Shown piece by piece: positions 1-13,837 of a stretch of DNA of 64,000 bases. A program made the position numbers and the translations under genes. Source of the stretch: Lasiodiplodia sp. COLG20. Lineage: Eukaryota; Ascomycota; Dothideomycetes; Botryosphaeriales; Botryosphaeriaceae. The stretch covers positions 2,170,001 to 2,234,000 of the forward strand of contig VNWV01000001.1 of NCBI GenBank assembly GCA_009801085.1, written 5' to 3'. Numbering within the stretch: the stretch's first letter is position 1; each line of letters starts with the position of its first letter. The notes under the pieces are model-generated. The model saw nothing but the letters and a program-made list of their open reading frames with translations, was not told the DNA's origin and did no database searches.

Positions 1-35
1 TCGCTACACACCCGTCACCTTTTGAAACATCCACC

Positions 36-1476
36 ATGCCTTCCCTCAAGTCTTCCTCCATCCAGGCGATGCTCGCCCTCGCGGCTTCGACCTCGGCCCT
101 CCCCACCCTGCAGAAACGTGCCCAGGCCGCCGAAAACCTGTGCGGCATGCCCGATGATTCGCTCATTCTCACCGGAACCCCGTGGATCGTGTATAACATG
201 ATGTACAACTCGGCTCAGATCGAGGGCAGTGCCTGCACCGGCTATGTTGGCACCACGACCGACGCCAACGGCAACCCGGCCGTCAAGTGGAACAGCACCT
301 GGAACATTGAATACGTCCAGTCTACCGACAACGTCCCCAAGGGCTACTCCTTCGTTGGCTTGACCCAGAACCTTGAGAACCGCATCAGCGACATCGGCTC
401 CATCCCGACTACCTACGAGTGGACCAGGACCAATACGACCGCCTACAAGGGCAACGTCTGCTACGACTTCATGACCTCGGACACCAAGGGTGACTCCACC
501 AGCTCCAACGCCCAGGAGCTCATGCTCTGGTTGCAGTACGAGGGTGGCCAGCTGCCCATCGGCTGGACCGACGGCGCTGTTGCCACCATCGACAACCTGT
601 ACGGTACTTCGTGGAAGCTCTACCAGGGCAAGAACGATGACACCGGCATCACTGTTAGCAGCCTGCTGCCCGACACTCAGTTCACCGGCTCTTTCAGTGG
701 TGACATTAAGGACTGGCTTCTTGCCTTGGTCAAGCAGGGTGTCTTTACTGAGAGCACCTACGTGAACGTTGGCAATGCCGGCACTGGTACGTTTTCGCCC
801 CGCATGCTTGACATCCTTGGTACTGACAGCTTGAACAGAGCCCTTCTACGGCGATGCCGTCTTCGAGGCCACCCTTGGCCTGCAAGTTAACGTCGGATCC
901 AGCTCGTCTGTTGCCCCTGTTTCTTCTGTGGCCCCTACCACCACCGCTGCCCCATCTTCCACCAAGGCCCCTGCATCCACTGAGGCACCCGCTTCCACCG
1001 AGGTTGCCACATCTTCTGCCCCCGCCGTCGCGCCGTCCAGCGCTGTGGCCATCAACATCCCCTCCTCCAGCAGCACTCTCATCGTCGAATACACCCCGAC
1101 CCCGCTGGTCACCTCGACGGCTGCCGCCACTACTCCTGCCTCCTCCGCCGCCTCCTCAGCCGTCGTCGACGGTGCCAACGCGTCTTCATCCTCCTCCGTC
1201 GAGGCACCCGCTTCCTACACCACTGTCCCCACAGCTGAAACACCCGCGCTAAGCACCCCAGCCATCCCCACCACCAGCGCTGCTGACTCCGCAATCCCTA
1301 CAGGTAACTCCAGTCACCACTCCGGATCCCACAGCTTCGCCGGTAACGGCGCCGCCCCCACTCCTGGATTCGACGCCGGTGTTTCCGGCGAGAACGGCCA
1401 GGGCCAGGGCCAGGGTCTTGCTCCCGCTGAGGGCGAGGAGGATGGCCCCTGCGCGGTTGAATACATCTACGTATGA
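36..1476 (+). CDS. Secreted GH12 endo-beta-glucanase with Ser/Thr-rich C-terminal tail
   Basis: Two exons, 36-786 and 839-1476 (52-bp intron), give 462 aa. The N-terminus is a signal peptide with an Ala/Leu-rich core. Residues about 35-270 match glycoside hydrolase family 12: the LCG start, IPTTYEW, the nucleophile region ELMLWLQY and the acid/base region GTEPFYGDAVF. The acid/base Glu codon is split by the intron (G|AG), which supports the splice. Family members cut beta-1,4-glucan or xyloglucan outside the cell. A long Ser/Thr/Pro/Ala-rich tail follows; it has no hydrophobic end, so no GPI anchor is expected. No cellulose-binding domain is visible. The start has a good context (ccaccATG). 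Confidence 0.9.
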
Positions 1477-2902
1477 TGGAGCTAACGAAAGAAAGGGTGT
1501 GAATGGCTTGTAGTGGCAGCGTGTGTGATGAGAGAAGAAAAATATATATGTTCAGGGCGAAGCTATCGAGACGGGCGTGAATCCTGCACCCAGACTCTTT
1601 TTTGTTGGAATGTCCAGCATGCATTGATGGTCGTGCGTGTCGACGTGATCTTATTCTTACCTTTCTTCTGTGGTGAAAGCCTCATCTGTTCGTTCAATTC
1701 ATTTATTACTCGCTAGATGCGGGACTTGTATAAACATGATCTTAGATGTTCATCCCACCGTTCCAAGTGACGAATTGATGCCCGTGTTTTCTTCTGTTTG
1801 CATCGCGTCGGAACGACAAAAATAAGGGTAAATAAGAGAGGAATTTGACCAAGTTAGATACCGGAAACCGTTGGGTTCCAAAAGTCGAAGAGAATGTTAC
1901 TAAACTCTGACTGAGTGTCCCGGCCGACGTTAAGCGTAGTCAGCTCCACGTCTGCTAGCGGCTTTCACTACGGTACATTCATCAAACCCTAACTAAGATT
2001 TGTAGCAACAGAAACTCCTACCCGTTTACCTGATAGGACGAACCCTTTCCCATAGCTGAGTGCCTTTCCTTGCCAGCACATTACGGCCACCTCCTCCCTC
2101 CATCGAACTTAAGTTTTTCAAGTCACTCCAATATTGAATAGAAACGGTAGAATGGGAAACGCAAAAGAAAATCGTCTTCCTATCCAAAGACAAATCCATT
2201 TGGCTACCCGTATGTCCTGTTCCTGTTTTCTCCCCTGCACCTAACCATAACCGTAATCACTCTCCAATGTGCGTGTTCGTAGGGGGGTCAAGAAACCGCC
2301 AGAAGAGAAGACCCATAGTTATCTGCCCGTCCCGTCACTACCGTCCACCCTCGAACATTTTCTCACCCCCTTGTTCCTGACATTCTGCTTCATTGTTAAG
2401 TTGAATACGAAAAAAAGAAAAAGGAAATAGAGACGCCAGGCCGTCAAACAAACGCCAGGGTATCTCTTTCAACCAACACTCGAACCGAGAGTGTGTCACG
2501 TCCAAGCAAACAAAAACCGCCCCTGTCTTCTATATACAAAATCAACCGTTTCTCCGATGAACGACAGTCATGAAGGCATACTCTAAGGGGAAATGTGATG
2601 TAAAATGCTAACACAAAGAAATGGGAGAGAGCAACATATAGCGCCTCCAAATGGTTGATATGCTCAAGAAAGCCCCTGTTTCTAACAAGGGCGAAACTCA
2701 AGAGAAGAAGAATACAAACGAGCGCTGCGGACGAAGATGACGGCCTGGTCTTACCAATGAAAAGAATATAATGGGGTTTGTGAGTAAAGATACTGAGGAA
2801 AGGTAATTGATAGTATGGGGGGAGAGGGGGGTTGATCCGTTGCTCATGCGCGTCTCGCATATGAGAGGACCAAAGGCCGGGTGGAGAGATTTAATCCTTG
2901 CT
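1477..2902. other. Intergenic region between convergent genes
   Basis: About 1.4 kb holding the 3' ends of the GH12 gene and of the convergent propeller gene. It contains only short ORFs without recognisable similarity, and CT- or AG-rich stretches. I see no RNA gene or mobile element. Confidence 0.5.
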
Positions 2903-5785
2903 TCACATGACGATGCACCTTAGCTTGCGCATCCCTTCCTTGACACGATCGAAATCGCTCCTGTCCTTCTCCCTCTCGCGAGCGTTGATCTCTATCAGGT
3001 TCGGCGTGCTGTTAGCACGGCGCGCGCCTGCTGAGCTGCCTGAGTTCGTGCTGCGGATCGTTGCCAGTCGGGATAGGTTTGAGCGGCCGCGACGTCCAAC
3101 TCGATTCCCGCGCGATCGCCCAAGATCGTCTGCACTCTGCGCTGCGCGATGATTTACCCCAATGGCTCCCCAGCCAGCACCAGGAGGAACGGGTGTCGGG
3201 ACGCTGTCACGACGGCGAAATGTCTCGGTTTGAGCTGAGGTTGGAGAAGGGGGGTCTGTGGCGTTCTGGTGTTGCTGTATCTGCGGTGCCAGATAATTTG
3301 CCGTTGCCTGATAGGCGGACGGTTCTGCGGGTGCAAACGGAAATTCCGGCTCTGGTTGATATGAGGGATGTGCCGATGCCGAGATATGGTGAAAGGTAAA
3401 AGTCGGTTGAGTTGGCGGCGGCGAGGTTGACGGCCGTGTCGGACTTGTGTGCGTGCGTGGCAGCAATGGTCGAGCCGACTGGCCTGAAGGGCGGGAGCGG
3501 TGGGATGTGCCACTTGATTGCTGAAGCGGATGGGCTGATCGCGGATTATTGTGAGGATGAAAGCCCGATGGAGAGTCGGCGTCTTGCCGTACAGGTGGGG
3601 CGGAGTGGTTTGAGGTATCAGCTAGCACGCTTTGCGGGATAGCAGGAATTCGAAGACGAGGAAGCGATGTGTGCTGCGCCGGCGGCGATTGAGGGATGGT
3701 AGGGAGAGATAGGCCCATGGGATGACTCAGGCTTATGCTCATCGCGCCTGGGCCTGGGGGATCTGCGCTTTCAGTATAGGGTGGCGGTGGTGGAACCCAA
3801 TTATCTGCATCACTCTCATGTGGGATTTCACGAAGACCGTCCGCACGTCTGTACTCCAAGAGCTGATTTGGCAGTGCACGGAGGTGTCTTCGGTTCGCTG
3901 GAGCAGCAGCAGCAACAGTCGCAGCTCTGTTCAACGACATCTGAGATCTGGGTTGGCCGTGCGAATATGGTTCCTCGAAAGCAGGAGAGGCTTCTTCGTG
4001 TCGGGCTGAAGTAGCCAGCGGGCTGGGGACGCGATTGCGGGAGGCTGACGCAGGGCTGGTCGTGCTTGACGAGCGGAGCAGACTGTTCCTTGCTGCAGCC
4101 CTGGCAGCCTCGCCCCTCTTCTGCGCTACAGTCCGAGTTCGAACCAGTTCGACTTCTCGCTCGAAATCGATATCATCCTCGGGCAGCTTTTCTCCTGGAA
4201 GAGCTTCGTCGAGGTCTATTTCTATCCTCTTTGTGTTATCAGGGCGGCCGCAGGCATCGGGACCCTGGGAGAAATCGAAGTCCATCATGATCAGAATGCC
4301 TGTGGTCTTGGCCGTCTCGCCAGGCATTATTGGAGTATCAGGAGTCGTGTTCCACACGACATTACCGACAGCAAGCAATCTTTCAGTGCTACTAGGCTCA
4401 TTAGAAGGAGGTGACAACCAGCGCATGGCAGAGATATCTTGGGAAGAGGTGTCTTCAGGCCTCTGGAGAGAGATGTAGGCGCACGGGGCAACGGGGGTGT
4501 GATGGTCGGAGTGTTGCCTCAAGTCTCTGTACACGGCAGCATTGGACTCATAAGCATCTGGTAGCCTGTACAGCCATATGGAATTCGCGTCTTGTTGCTT
4601 GACGGCGACGGCGACATGCTCGGCAGAGGGAGAAACGGCGGGGAGAGCGTCTTCCAGAGACTCAGCTCTCATGAACCGGCCGACCTCCGGAGGGGGTTCT
4701 TTCGTTTCCACGAACTGCACGCCAGCAAGGTCATAGATTCCCCAAGAGTCTTCTTCCGCATCAAAAGCAAACAGCTCATTGACCTGCCCAGTAATTGTAT
4801 CGGGAAGCAGCAACGCCTGCTTCGCAGTCACAGCCTTTTCGGGGAAGAGGATCTGCCTAGTCCACGCAACATGGCACTCTTGCGGAATGAGCTCGCCATC
4901 TTCAGTAAAGGGCCCGTCAAACGCTCCGTGGACGGTGAAGAGGGTGGTGGAACGCGGGAGCTTTGCAGACGTGGTTGCAAGCAGGGTGCGTCCGTCGTCA
5001 GAAAAGGCAAGGTGGTCCATGGGGTCGCAGTTCACGGACCGGCGGTCGTGCTCGGAGGCCTTCTCGGCCAATGAAATGAGCTCGATTCCGAATTGGTAAC
5101 CGGTAGCCAGGACCATGCCGTCGGGAGAAAGAGCAATTGTGTTTGCATCGACAGTCAAAATGACGCTCTTCATCCTCTCCAGGGTTGTATTCTCTCCATC
5201 CTGCAGCCTGTACAAGTCGACCTTGTGGGGATTGGACAGCACGGCGAGGCGGGTGCCATCGTCGAGAATGTCGACGGCGATGGGCTTCCGACGAAGCTCC
5301 AGGGTGCGGATGAAGGTGCGCGGCAGCTTGTCGGCCTGGACGAGCCAGATGTTCTTGGTGCTGTAGACGGCAACCATGCGGCCCTTGCGCGATATGGAGA
5401 AGCCAAAAGGCTGGGGCAAGGCGGAGGAGGTGGCCGTGTCGGAGACGAGGTTCAGCAGCGTGGTCTGCGGGCGGGCGTGCTGGGCCTGGCGGGCGCGCAT
5501 GGCGGCGGCATCCTTGGCGTCGGCATTGCTCATGTTCGAGGCGTGCGACGAGGTGGCCAGGGTGGAGAGGGTGGTTGAGGCGAAGCTGCGGGCAGTGGTG
5601 GCCGTGTAGCTGGCAGACGAGCGCGCAGCGGTCGAGAGCGGCGGCGAGGGGGGCGTTGCGCGGTCGTGCAGAGGCTGCTCCGCGGGGCGGAGAGTGGGCG
5701 AGGCATGGCCGGTGGCATCGCGCGGCGGCGGGGCGCTGTAGAGGTCGTCCTCGTCGGCGGCGTCGCCGTGGGTTACGCGTTCCAT
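2903..5785 (-). CDS. Beta-propeller-like protein with disordered C-terminal half and CaaX box
   Basis: A single exon of 960 aa; I do not recognise a named family. Residues 1-110 are low-complexity Ser/Ala/Pro. Residues about 110-500 look like WD40-type propeller blades: short repeats such as FGFSISRKGRMVAVYS, PIAVDILDDGTRLAVLS and TIALSPDGMVLATGY. Residues about 580-940 are Pro/Ser-rich and probably disordered. The last residues are RKLRCIVM; CIVM fits the CaaX prenylation consensus, with Met favouring farnesylation, and basic residues lie upstream. I infer a scaffold anchored on the cytosolic face of a membrane. The propeller assignment is by pattern only. Confidence 0.8.
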   Translation of the reverse strand: MERVTHGDAADEDDLYSAPPPRDATGHASPTLRPAEQPLHDRATPPSPPLSTAARSSASYTATTARSFASTTLSTLATSSHASNMSNADAKDAAAMRARQAQHARPQTTLLNLVSDTATSSALPQPFGFSISRKGRMVAVYSTKNIWLVQADKLPRTFIRTLELRRKPIAVDILDDGTRLAVLSNPHKVDLYRLQDGENTTLERMKSVILTVDANTIALSPDGMVLATGYQFGIELISLAEKASEHDRRSVNCDPMDHLAFSDDGRTLLATTSAKLPRSTTLFTVHGAFDGPFTEDGELIPQECHVAWTRQILFPEKAVTAKQALLLPDTITGQVNELFAFDAEEDSWGIYDLAGVQFVETKEPPPEVGRFMRAESLEDALPAVSPSAEHVAVAVKQQDANSIWLYRLPDAYESNAAVYRDLRQHSDHHTPVAPCAYISLQRPEDTSSQDISAMRWLSPPSNEPSSTERLLAVGNVVWNTTPDTPIMPGETAKTTGILIMMDFDFSQGPDACGRPDNTKRIEIDLDEALPGEKLPEDDIDFEREVELVRTRTVAQKRGEAARAAARNSLLRSSSTTSPASASRNRVPSPLATSARHEEASPAFEEPYSHGQPRSQMSLNRAATVAAAAPANRRHLRALPNQLLEYRRADGLREIPHESDADNWVPPPPPYTESADPPGPGAMSISLSHPMGLSLPTIPQSPPAQHTSLPRLRIPAIPQSVLADTSNHSAPPVRQDADSPSGFHPHNNPRSAHPLQQSSGTSHRSRPSGQSARPLLPRTHTSPTRPSTSPPPTQPTFTFHHISASAHPSYQPEPEFPFAPAEPSAYQATANYLAPQIQQHQNATDPPSPTSAQTETFRRRDSVPTPVPPGAGWGAIGVNHRAAQSADDLGRSRGNRVGRRGRSNLSRLATIRSTNSGSSAGARRANSTPNLIEINAREREKDRSDFDRVKEGMRKLRCIVM

Positions 5786-7779
5786 TGCGCCTCAACAGCA
5801 CATGTCTTCACGGGGCAGACGGGCGTGATGAGGCTCGCCCGGGCAGGAGCATTATAGATCCGGGAAGGCCCGCGCGGGAAGAAGGTGCCTTGGAAGAGAG
5901 CGTAGCTCAACTCGTGCACGGGCAAGAGCAGTGTGACGGTGGAGTCGCGGCAGCGTGTGGGTCGCGCCCGCCCTAATCTAAAGATAGATACGAGCCCAGC
6001 AGCGTCCAAGCCGCTAGCTGCTTCGTCCGGTGCATATCAAGCTGCGTCTCGCTTCCAAATCTGCCACTCCGGCCTCCCAATCCGTAGGCTCGCCCCCATG
6101 CAGCATGCAAACGTCGCGCCTCGCGTCCTCGCTCCCGACCTGCGCCGGCCACGATTTTCGAGCCGTTTCGGGGATCAGCCGTGCGTCTCGCTCCACCCAT
6201 GCATGACGAGGCCCACAACCGTCTGCCCTGAAAACCGATCATCCACTCGACGGCTCCAAAGCAGCGGATCAAAGAATGCTCCCCGAACCCGTATAGAACG
6301 GATGCGAGTCAGCGCTCGCTTCCGAGTCTGGTTACTCCGACATCCCCCATCGCTCCAGGTCATGCGCAGGAGACATACCGCCTGATGTAGCATTTCAAGA
6401 ATGCCTGAACACCCCAACGTCGATCTTCTCTCGGCTGAAGTCGGCTGCGCGCGTGGCAGCCCACAACTTGCGGCCGCAAAAGTTTGACCTTCGCAGCAGT
6501 ACGGTGCGCTTATTTGCTGGCTAGTTTAGCGGCTGTCGGCACGCCCTTCCCCTGAAGAGTCGTGATGGAAACAAACCATCTTCTGAGCCGCGACAAGACG
6601 CTTGGACACCAATAGCCGGACGAGAGTTAAGCCCAACGACACACTTCATCCTAACGCGGTCGCTGCACTGCTAGTCCTCTTTCGCGATCGGAGACAGGAC
6701 TCGAAGCAGACCATGACGGAGACCGCCACTACCGGTTTCGAGGCACATTCAAACCCGAGGTCATGGTATGCTGAGCAAACCCGAGTGTAGTGGCCTACGA
6801 GCTACAGTCAAAGCTGAAGGAAATTTCGCGAGCGGCAGTCATCCCAGAAGTCAAGTCATCGCAGCGGCCTGCTATTCATCGAGTAACAATGGCGCTATGC
6901 ATGACTGCTGAAAGGACATGTTTCTGCGAGCAACCTAATTCTCGACTTTCTTCTTCTTTTTTTTTTTTTTTTAGAATCCACGTCAAGGTGGTTTCTCAAC
7001 CATCCTTGCTTTCTACCCGGATCTCGGTCATCGGATCGGCCGACCCTGTCTCATTCAAGTGCTATCATAGAACTTGGCTTGGCATCAAGATGGGCTCGTA
7101 TGCGTGCCTTCTCTAAATTTCTCCGAGCACTAATCGGTATTCGTATACTGAATGAAATCCAGGGTTCACTTTGAGGAAAGCGGCCGCTGCTTCCATCTCC
7201 CTGGGATTGCCGGCTATTCTATCGGAATATACCCGCAGAGCCGGGCTTACTAATGGGCTTTCGATGCCGCTTTAATCAAGCCAGGCCAGGTGCTGCTGCT
7301 GTCATTATGAAACCAAACACGTTGATAACAACAATGAGACGTGGTTTCGTACAAAAAAATAGTCAGGAAGCGGAGAAGACCGCGTCATGGGCGTCGGATG
7401 CTATCTCTTATCTTGAGTGCAATCTTGGTGCTGGCGATCGCGGAAACCCCGCGCTGACTCGGGAGGCCGAGCAGCATCCCGCGCCCTCAAGCTTTCGTCG
7501 TCTCCGCCCATCTTCGCATGGAACTGCCGCTTTGATCCTGTTATCTCCGCCCTGATGCAAGGTACCAACCTCACCTCAGCATCGAGCTGCTATGTTTCGC
7601 CTAGCGGCCGACGGCTCCATGACCCGCCCCGAAACAACGCGCGTAGCTAGCTTAGCTTGCATCCACTACAGCTTATCGCGCTTGCATCTGTGCAACGTGC
7701 TTCTCTCTGGCAATATTAATACCCCTCACTTCGCAGCCTGGGTAAGTACCGAGTCTGTTGCGTCTGGGCCATTCTCACC
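5786..7779. other. Divergent intergenic region
   Basis: About 2 kb between the divergent propeller gene and the amine oxidase, presumably carrying both promoters. The ORFs here are short and unlike known proteins. A run of 16 T lies at 6957-6972. An AT-rich patch (aatattaata) lies near 7715, about 65 bp before the amine oxidase ATG. Confidence 0.5.
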
Positions 7780-9437
7780 ATGAAGTTCTCAGCTTCATCT
7801 GCTCTGTGGGCTCTGCCGAGTCTCCGCTACGTCTCGGCCGCCGCCTTGTCTTCGAGAGTGGACGACCAGCAATGCCACAAGACGACTGTTGCAATCCTAG
7901 GTGCCGGTGTGGCAGGCATCACCGCCGCCCAAGCCCTCTCCAACCAATCCATCTCGGACTTTATCATCATCGAGCATAATTCATACATCGGAGGGCGTGT
8001 TGCCCACACGACCTTTGGCTCGAAGCCCGACGGATCTCCCTATGTCGTTGAACTAGGTAATCTCTATCCAAGTACTGCCTAGATACCCCAACTGACCAGC
8101 CCCTAGGCGCCAACTGGATCCAAGGACTAGGCTCTGAAGGTGGCCCGGAGAATCCCATTTGGACCATGGGGAAGAAATACAACGTCACAAACATCTACTC
8201 CAACTACAGCTCCATTCTTACCTACAACGAGACGGGTGCCGTTGACTTTACCTACCTTCTGGACGAGTTCGAGGATGCTTATGCCATAGCGGAGCAGAAT
8301 GCCGGCTACATCGTGACTGAGAACCTGCAAGACACGAGCACCAGAGTGGGCTTCAGTCTTGCCGGATGGAAGCCGAAGAAGAACATGGCCGCCCAGGCTG
8401 TGGAGTGGTGGGAATGGGACTGGGAAACTGCTTATGAGCCTGAGCAGAGCGGATTCGCCGCCGGTATCTGGGGATACAACGCATCCTTTTACCAATTCAG
8501 TGAGGCCAACAACTTCGTCGTCGACCAGCGTGGCTTCAACGCTTTTGTCATTGGAGAAGCAAACACTTTCCTCAAGAAGAACGACTCTCGCCTGCTGCTG
8601 AACACTACAGTAACCGACATCAAGTACTCGTCAGATGGAGTCACTGTGTACAACGCCGACGGCAGTTGCGTCTCTGCTGCATACGCCATTTGCACCTTCT
8701 CCCTGGGAGTGCTCCAGAACGAGGTTGTTGCTTTCGAACCGGAACTGCCGGATTGGAAGCAGGACGCCATTGAGAATTTCCAGATGGGAACCTACACCAA
8801 GATCTTCATGCAATTCAACGAGACCTTCTGGGACCCTGACACGCAATTCTTCCTCTACGCCGACCCGGAAAAGCGTGGATACTATCCCGTGTGGCAGTCT
8901 CTCGACACAGATGGCTTCATCCCTGGCAGTGGAATCATTTTCGCAACCGTCGTTCACAGCGAGTCGTATCGCATCGAGGCCCAGACTGTCGAGGAGACAA
9001 CGGTGGAGCTGATGGACGTCCTGCGCAAGATGTTCCCCAACAAGGACATCCCCGAACCAATCGACGTCATGTATCCGCGCTGGAGCCTGCAGCCTTGGGC
9101 TTTTGGATCTTACTCCAACTGGCCGGTTGGAGTCACACTTGAGAAGCACCAGAATCTGCGGGCCAACGTGGATAGACTATGGTTTGCCGGAGAGGCCAAC
9201 TCGGCGGAATACTTTGGTTTCTTGCACGGCGCGTGGTTCGAAGGCCGGGATGTTGGACAGCGCATTGCCGGTCTCCTTGGGAAGGTGTGCACCAACGCAG
9301 ATGCTACAGGGAATGCAAGCGATGCTTGTGGTGCGATGAGAAACTACGAAGTGCTGCACGGTACTACAATGTACGACGAGTACGACCTTGAGAATGGGAT
9401 CATGGTCAGTCCATTCGTCGTCTACGCTGATGAGTAA
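7780..9437 (+). CDS. Secreted FAD-dependent amine (polyamine-type) oxidase
   Basis: Exons 7780-8056 and 8107-9437 (50-bp intron) give 535 aa. A signal peptide covers about residues 1-24. The Rossmann FAD motif VAILGAGVAGITAAQAL follows at about residue 37, then GGRVAHTTFG and ELGANWIQGLG, which spans the splice junction. The C-terminal flavin motif is WFAGEANSAEYFGFLHGAW. This order is typical of the polyamine/monoamine oxidase superfamily, which oxidises amines to aldehydes and releases H2O2. The substrate cannot be read from sequence. Several NxT/S sites fit secretion. A link to the neighbouring tryptophan-related genes is possible but unproven. Confidence 0.9.
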
Positions 9438-11336
<1,899 letters not shown>

Positions 11337-12001
11337 AAGTATCGTAGGAATGAATGAATAATACTGTATCAATCTAACCGAATTCCTGAGTGAAAGTGAC
11401 CTCCTTTCTCAACCAATCGACTTATCGACTTCTTGAGGCATTTTGGGTATAAGCAGCCCTCCGAACTGGGTTAGCTTACCAAGCCTACCACAGACTTAGA
11501 TTCAACCACGAGCACATCGGATTGATGGCGTTTCTCTGGCTGAGCCCTTGAAGAAAGCTCAATGGCTAGCCTGACCAGCAAGGCCCCCTGCTCCTCTGCG
11601 CGTGCACGCCAATGAGCATGCCATTACGCAAAAAGACAAAGGTGAGATTCCGTCATCGCCTATTCTATGTGAGCCGCCTACTCGCGGCTCAACTCCATCC
11701 GACGGATGGCCGGAAGGCTGCGTCCAGATCGCACTTCATCTCATCCCCCAACAAGCGTCATCGACCGATCGAAGATGTCCTCGTGACAATATGTCCTTGG
11801 ATTTCAATCAAATGATTATCTTACTGCTACTCTTGCTGTGATCTAGGCTGCTTCCTTGCAGTCGAATCGAGAATGGTTCAGTAGCCCCATGAATAATAAC
11901 GCCGTTTCGTCCCAATAACCCCGAGGGACGTATCCCAGCAGTATCAACCTTACAACCCAAAGATGAAGTAAACATGAGAAAGCAAAACACTTTTAATAAT
12001 A
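11337..12001. other. Intergenic region between convergent genes
   Basis: About 665 bp between the 3' ends of the decarboxylase and dioxygenase genes. Only short ORFs are present. It contains a perfect 15-bp palindrome at 11695-11709, listed separately. Confidence 0.45.
11695..11709. promoter_or_regulatory. Perfect CCATCCGACGGATGG palindrome
   Basis: Seven-base arms around a central A. The first 12 bases (CCATCCGACGGA) recur exactly at 10042-10053 in the decarboxylase promoter. Its place between two 3' ends argues against a classical promoter site, so the role is uncertain. Confidence 0.3.
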
Positions 12002-13466
12002 TCACTGCGAGCTCGCCGCCTTCTTCGTTTCATCCCTAGTTTGCTTCAAAAAAGGTATCAGGGCCTATCGAAAAAACCACAATTAGTAAAATGTCGAGAA
12101 CGCGCAAAGTGGATGCATATGGCTGGGAGGAAATCCTTACCGTGCCGCCAGTACCGTAAAGCTTCTTATCAGCCTTGTCCTCGCCATCCTGGATTGACGA
12201 CGCAGATGCGATGTTGACCGTGTTCGTTTTGGCCGCCTTCATGCGCGAGGGCATGATGATGTATCCTGCAGCCGGTCAGAATGATTTCATTCCTTTTGAT
12301 GCTAAAGTGACATAGGGAGGGAGAATAAAAGAGGATGAAGTATCACTCACTTGTCACAATCTGGATGTGCTTGTCCCGGAAGGCGGCAAGTGCGGCCACG
12401 GCGGCGTCGTAGGCCTCAAGCACCGTATTCTCGGTCGACGGGTTGAGGGCGTACTCGCGGATGTTGGCGGCGCGGTCGAGGTACTGCAAGAAGCGGCGGT
12501 GGGGGCCAGGCATATAGAATCTCATCTCCTCGATGAAGCTGTTCTTGATGAGCTCGCCGCCAGACGTGTGGCGCACGCCGAGCACGATGTCGAAGAACTG
12601 GATGAGCGAGCTCTGGGCGTTGCTGCCGCCGCTGTACTGCCGCCACTCGCCCTTGCCGTCGCCCTCGTCGTAGAAGACGCCGCGCGGCAGGCCGGCCGTG
12701 GCCATGCCCTTGCTGCCGGCCAGGAAGGGCCGGATGTGGAAGTAGAAGACTTGTGGGTCGAGCCGCTCGTACATGCGTTCCAGGATCACCCCGAGCTCGT
12801 TGATGCAGACCCGCAGCGAGTCCAGCCCCTGAACCACCTTCCAGTGGTCGCCCCGCGCTGCCGCGTCGATGCACTGCATCATGAGCGGCACCGTGTGGGC
12901 GCCGCGCGACTCGATGGCGACGGAGATGAGGTAGAACCAGGCTTCATCGTCGGTGCCCGTGAAGCTGTGCAGCACCCGGAGGTTCTCCGGAACAGATAGC
13001 GGCACGGTGGGATCGACGGACTTGTAATTCCAAAGATTCACCGCCGCGTAAGTTGCAGTTGGCGGCAGTCCGAGGTGCTCCGAGACGTCAAGGAACGGTA
13101 GGGTGATGCATGGAGGGAGGACCTTGAAGTCAAAGTTAGCAAATTCTCCTGGTTTCGTTTCGTTTGGCGCACCTCTGACGGCTTTTCTCCACCCCAAATG
13201 TACGCATGAGTGAAGAAGCCCAAGATTACATATGCTCTTCTCCACTCCTCTTCGCTGCTCAATCTCGAAGTCTCAAGGATTGGGAGGTCGTTGATTGCCG
13301 AAATGAGCTCGCCGGAGCGCAAAAGTTGGGGCAGGATTTCAATCACCGATTCCCACTCGGCGTAGTAAGGGTCTGGTAGCCGTTGGAGTGGCAGCCGGTC
13401 AGGCAGAAAGGCATTTTCGTGGGATACACGGTAGTGTGCAAGGTTGCCGTCGAGATGGTCGAGCAT
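12002..13466 (-). CDS. Indoleamine 2,3-dioxygenase
   Basis: Exons on the minus strand, in order: 13466-13173, 13122-12351, 12265-12141 and 12064-12002 (introns 50, 85 and 76 bp), 417 aa. Family landmarks are HAYIWGG, the signature GGSNAQSSLIQFFD, EEMRFYMPGPHRRFL, and KHIQIVTRYI, whose His is the expected proximal haem ligand. The ending is GTGGTALIPFLKQTRDET. The enzyme opens the pyrrole ring of tryptophan to N-formylkynurenine using haem and O2. Each splice restores the family sequence in frame. An in-frame upstream exon is possible, but the ATG at 13466 gives a typical N-terminus. It is transcribed divergently from kynureninase. Confidence 0.95.
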
Positions 13467-13837
13467 GTTGCAGGCGGCGAGGAGATCGGTGTTGCGCTAC
13501 GGCAGGACTAGCAAGACAGGCAATGAATGGAAAGCGCCAAGCTGGTTGACTGTGACATAGGTGAAAATCTAGCGTCGCTTCAACAGTGTAATATCATCAT
13601 GTACCGTAGGGGACCAATGACGAGCGGTGGTGTGATAGGAGCTTCTCCGGCGCAACGAGTAGGGGCCGGTGGGAGCGGAAGCGGAAGCGGAAACGGAACA
13701 CGGAGACGGATTGCTAGGGCGGTCTACAAAGTGCTGCACTGCATCAGCGGCACATAACGGCTTTCAGGTGGTTGATAAGAGCGTCACACCACCGGCAGGG
13801 ACTTAGCAAGATCAACGACCGCCCAAACTATTCCGAC
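13467..13837. promoter_or_regulatory. Shared bidirectional promoter of dioxygenase and kynureninase
   Basis: The 371 bp between two divergent start codons of consecutive steps in the kynurenine pathway; co-regulation is a natural inference. It contains the CGG array at 13676-13709. Confidence 0.65.
13676..13709 (+). repeat. Six CGG triplets at 6-nt period
   Basis: CGG begins at 13676, 13682, 13688, 13694, 13701 and 13707, as RCGGA-type hexamers in direct orientation. A similar four-copy array (22084-22104) lies upstream of the tryptophan-synthase-like gene. CGG is the core half-site of zinc-cluster regulators. It could also be a simple microsatellite. Confidence 0.5.
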
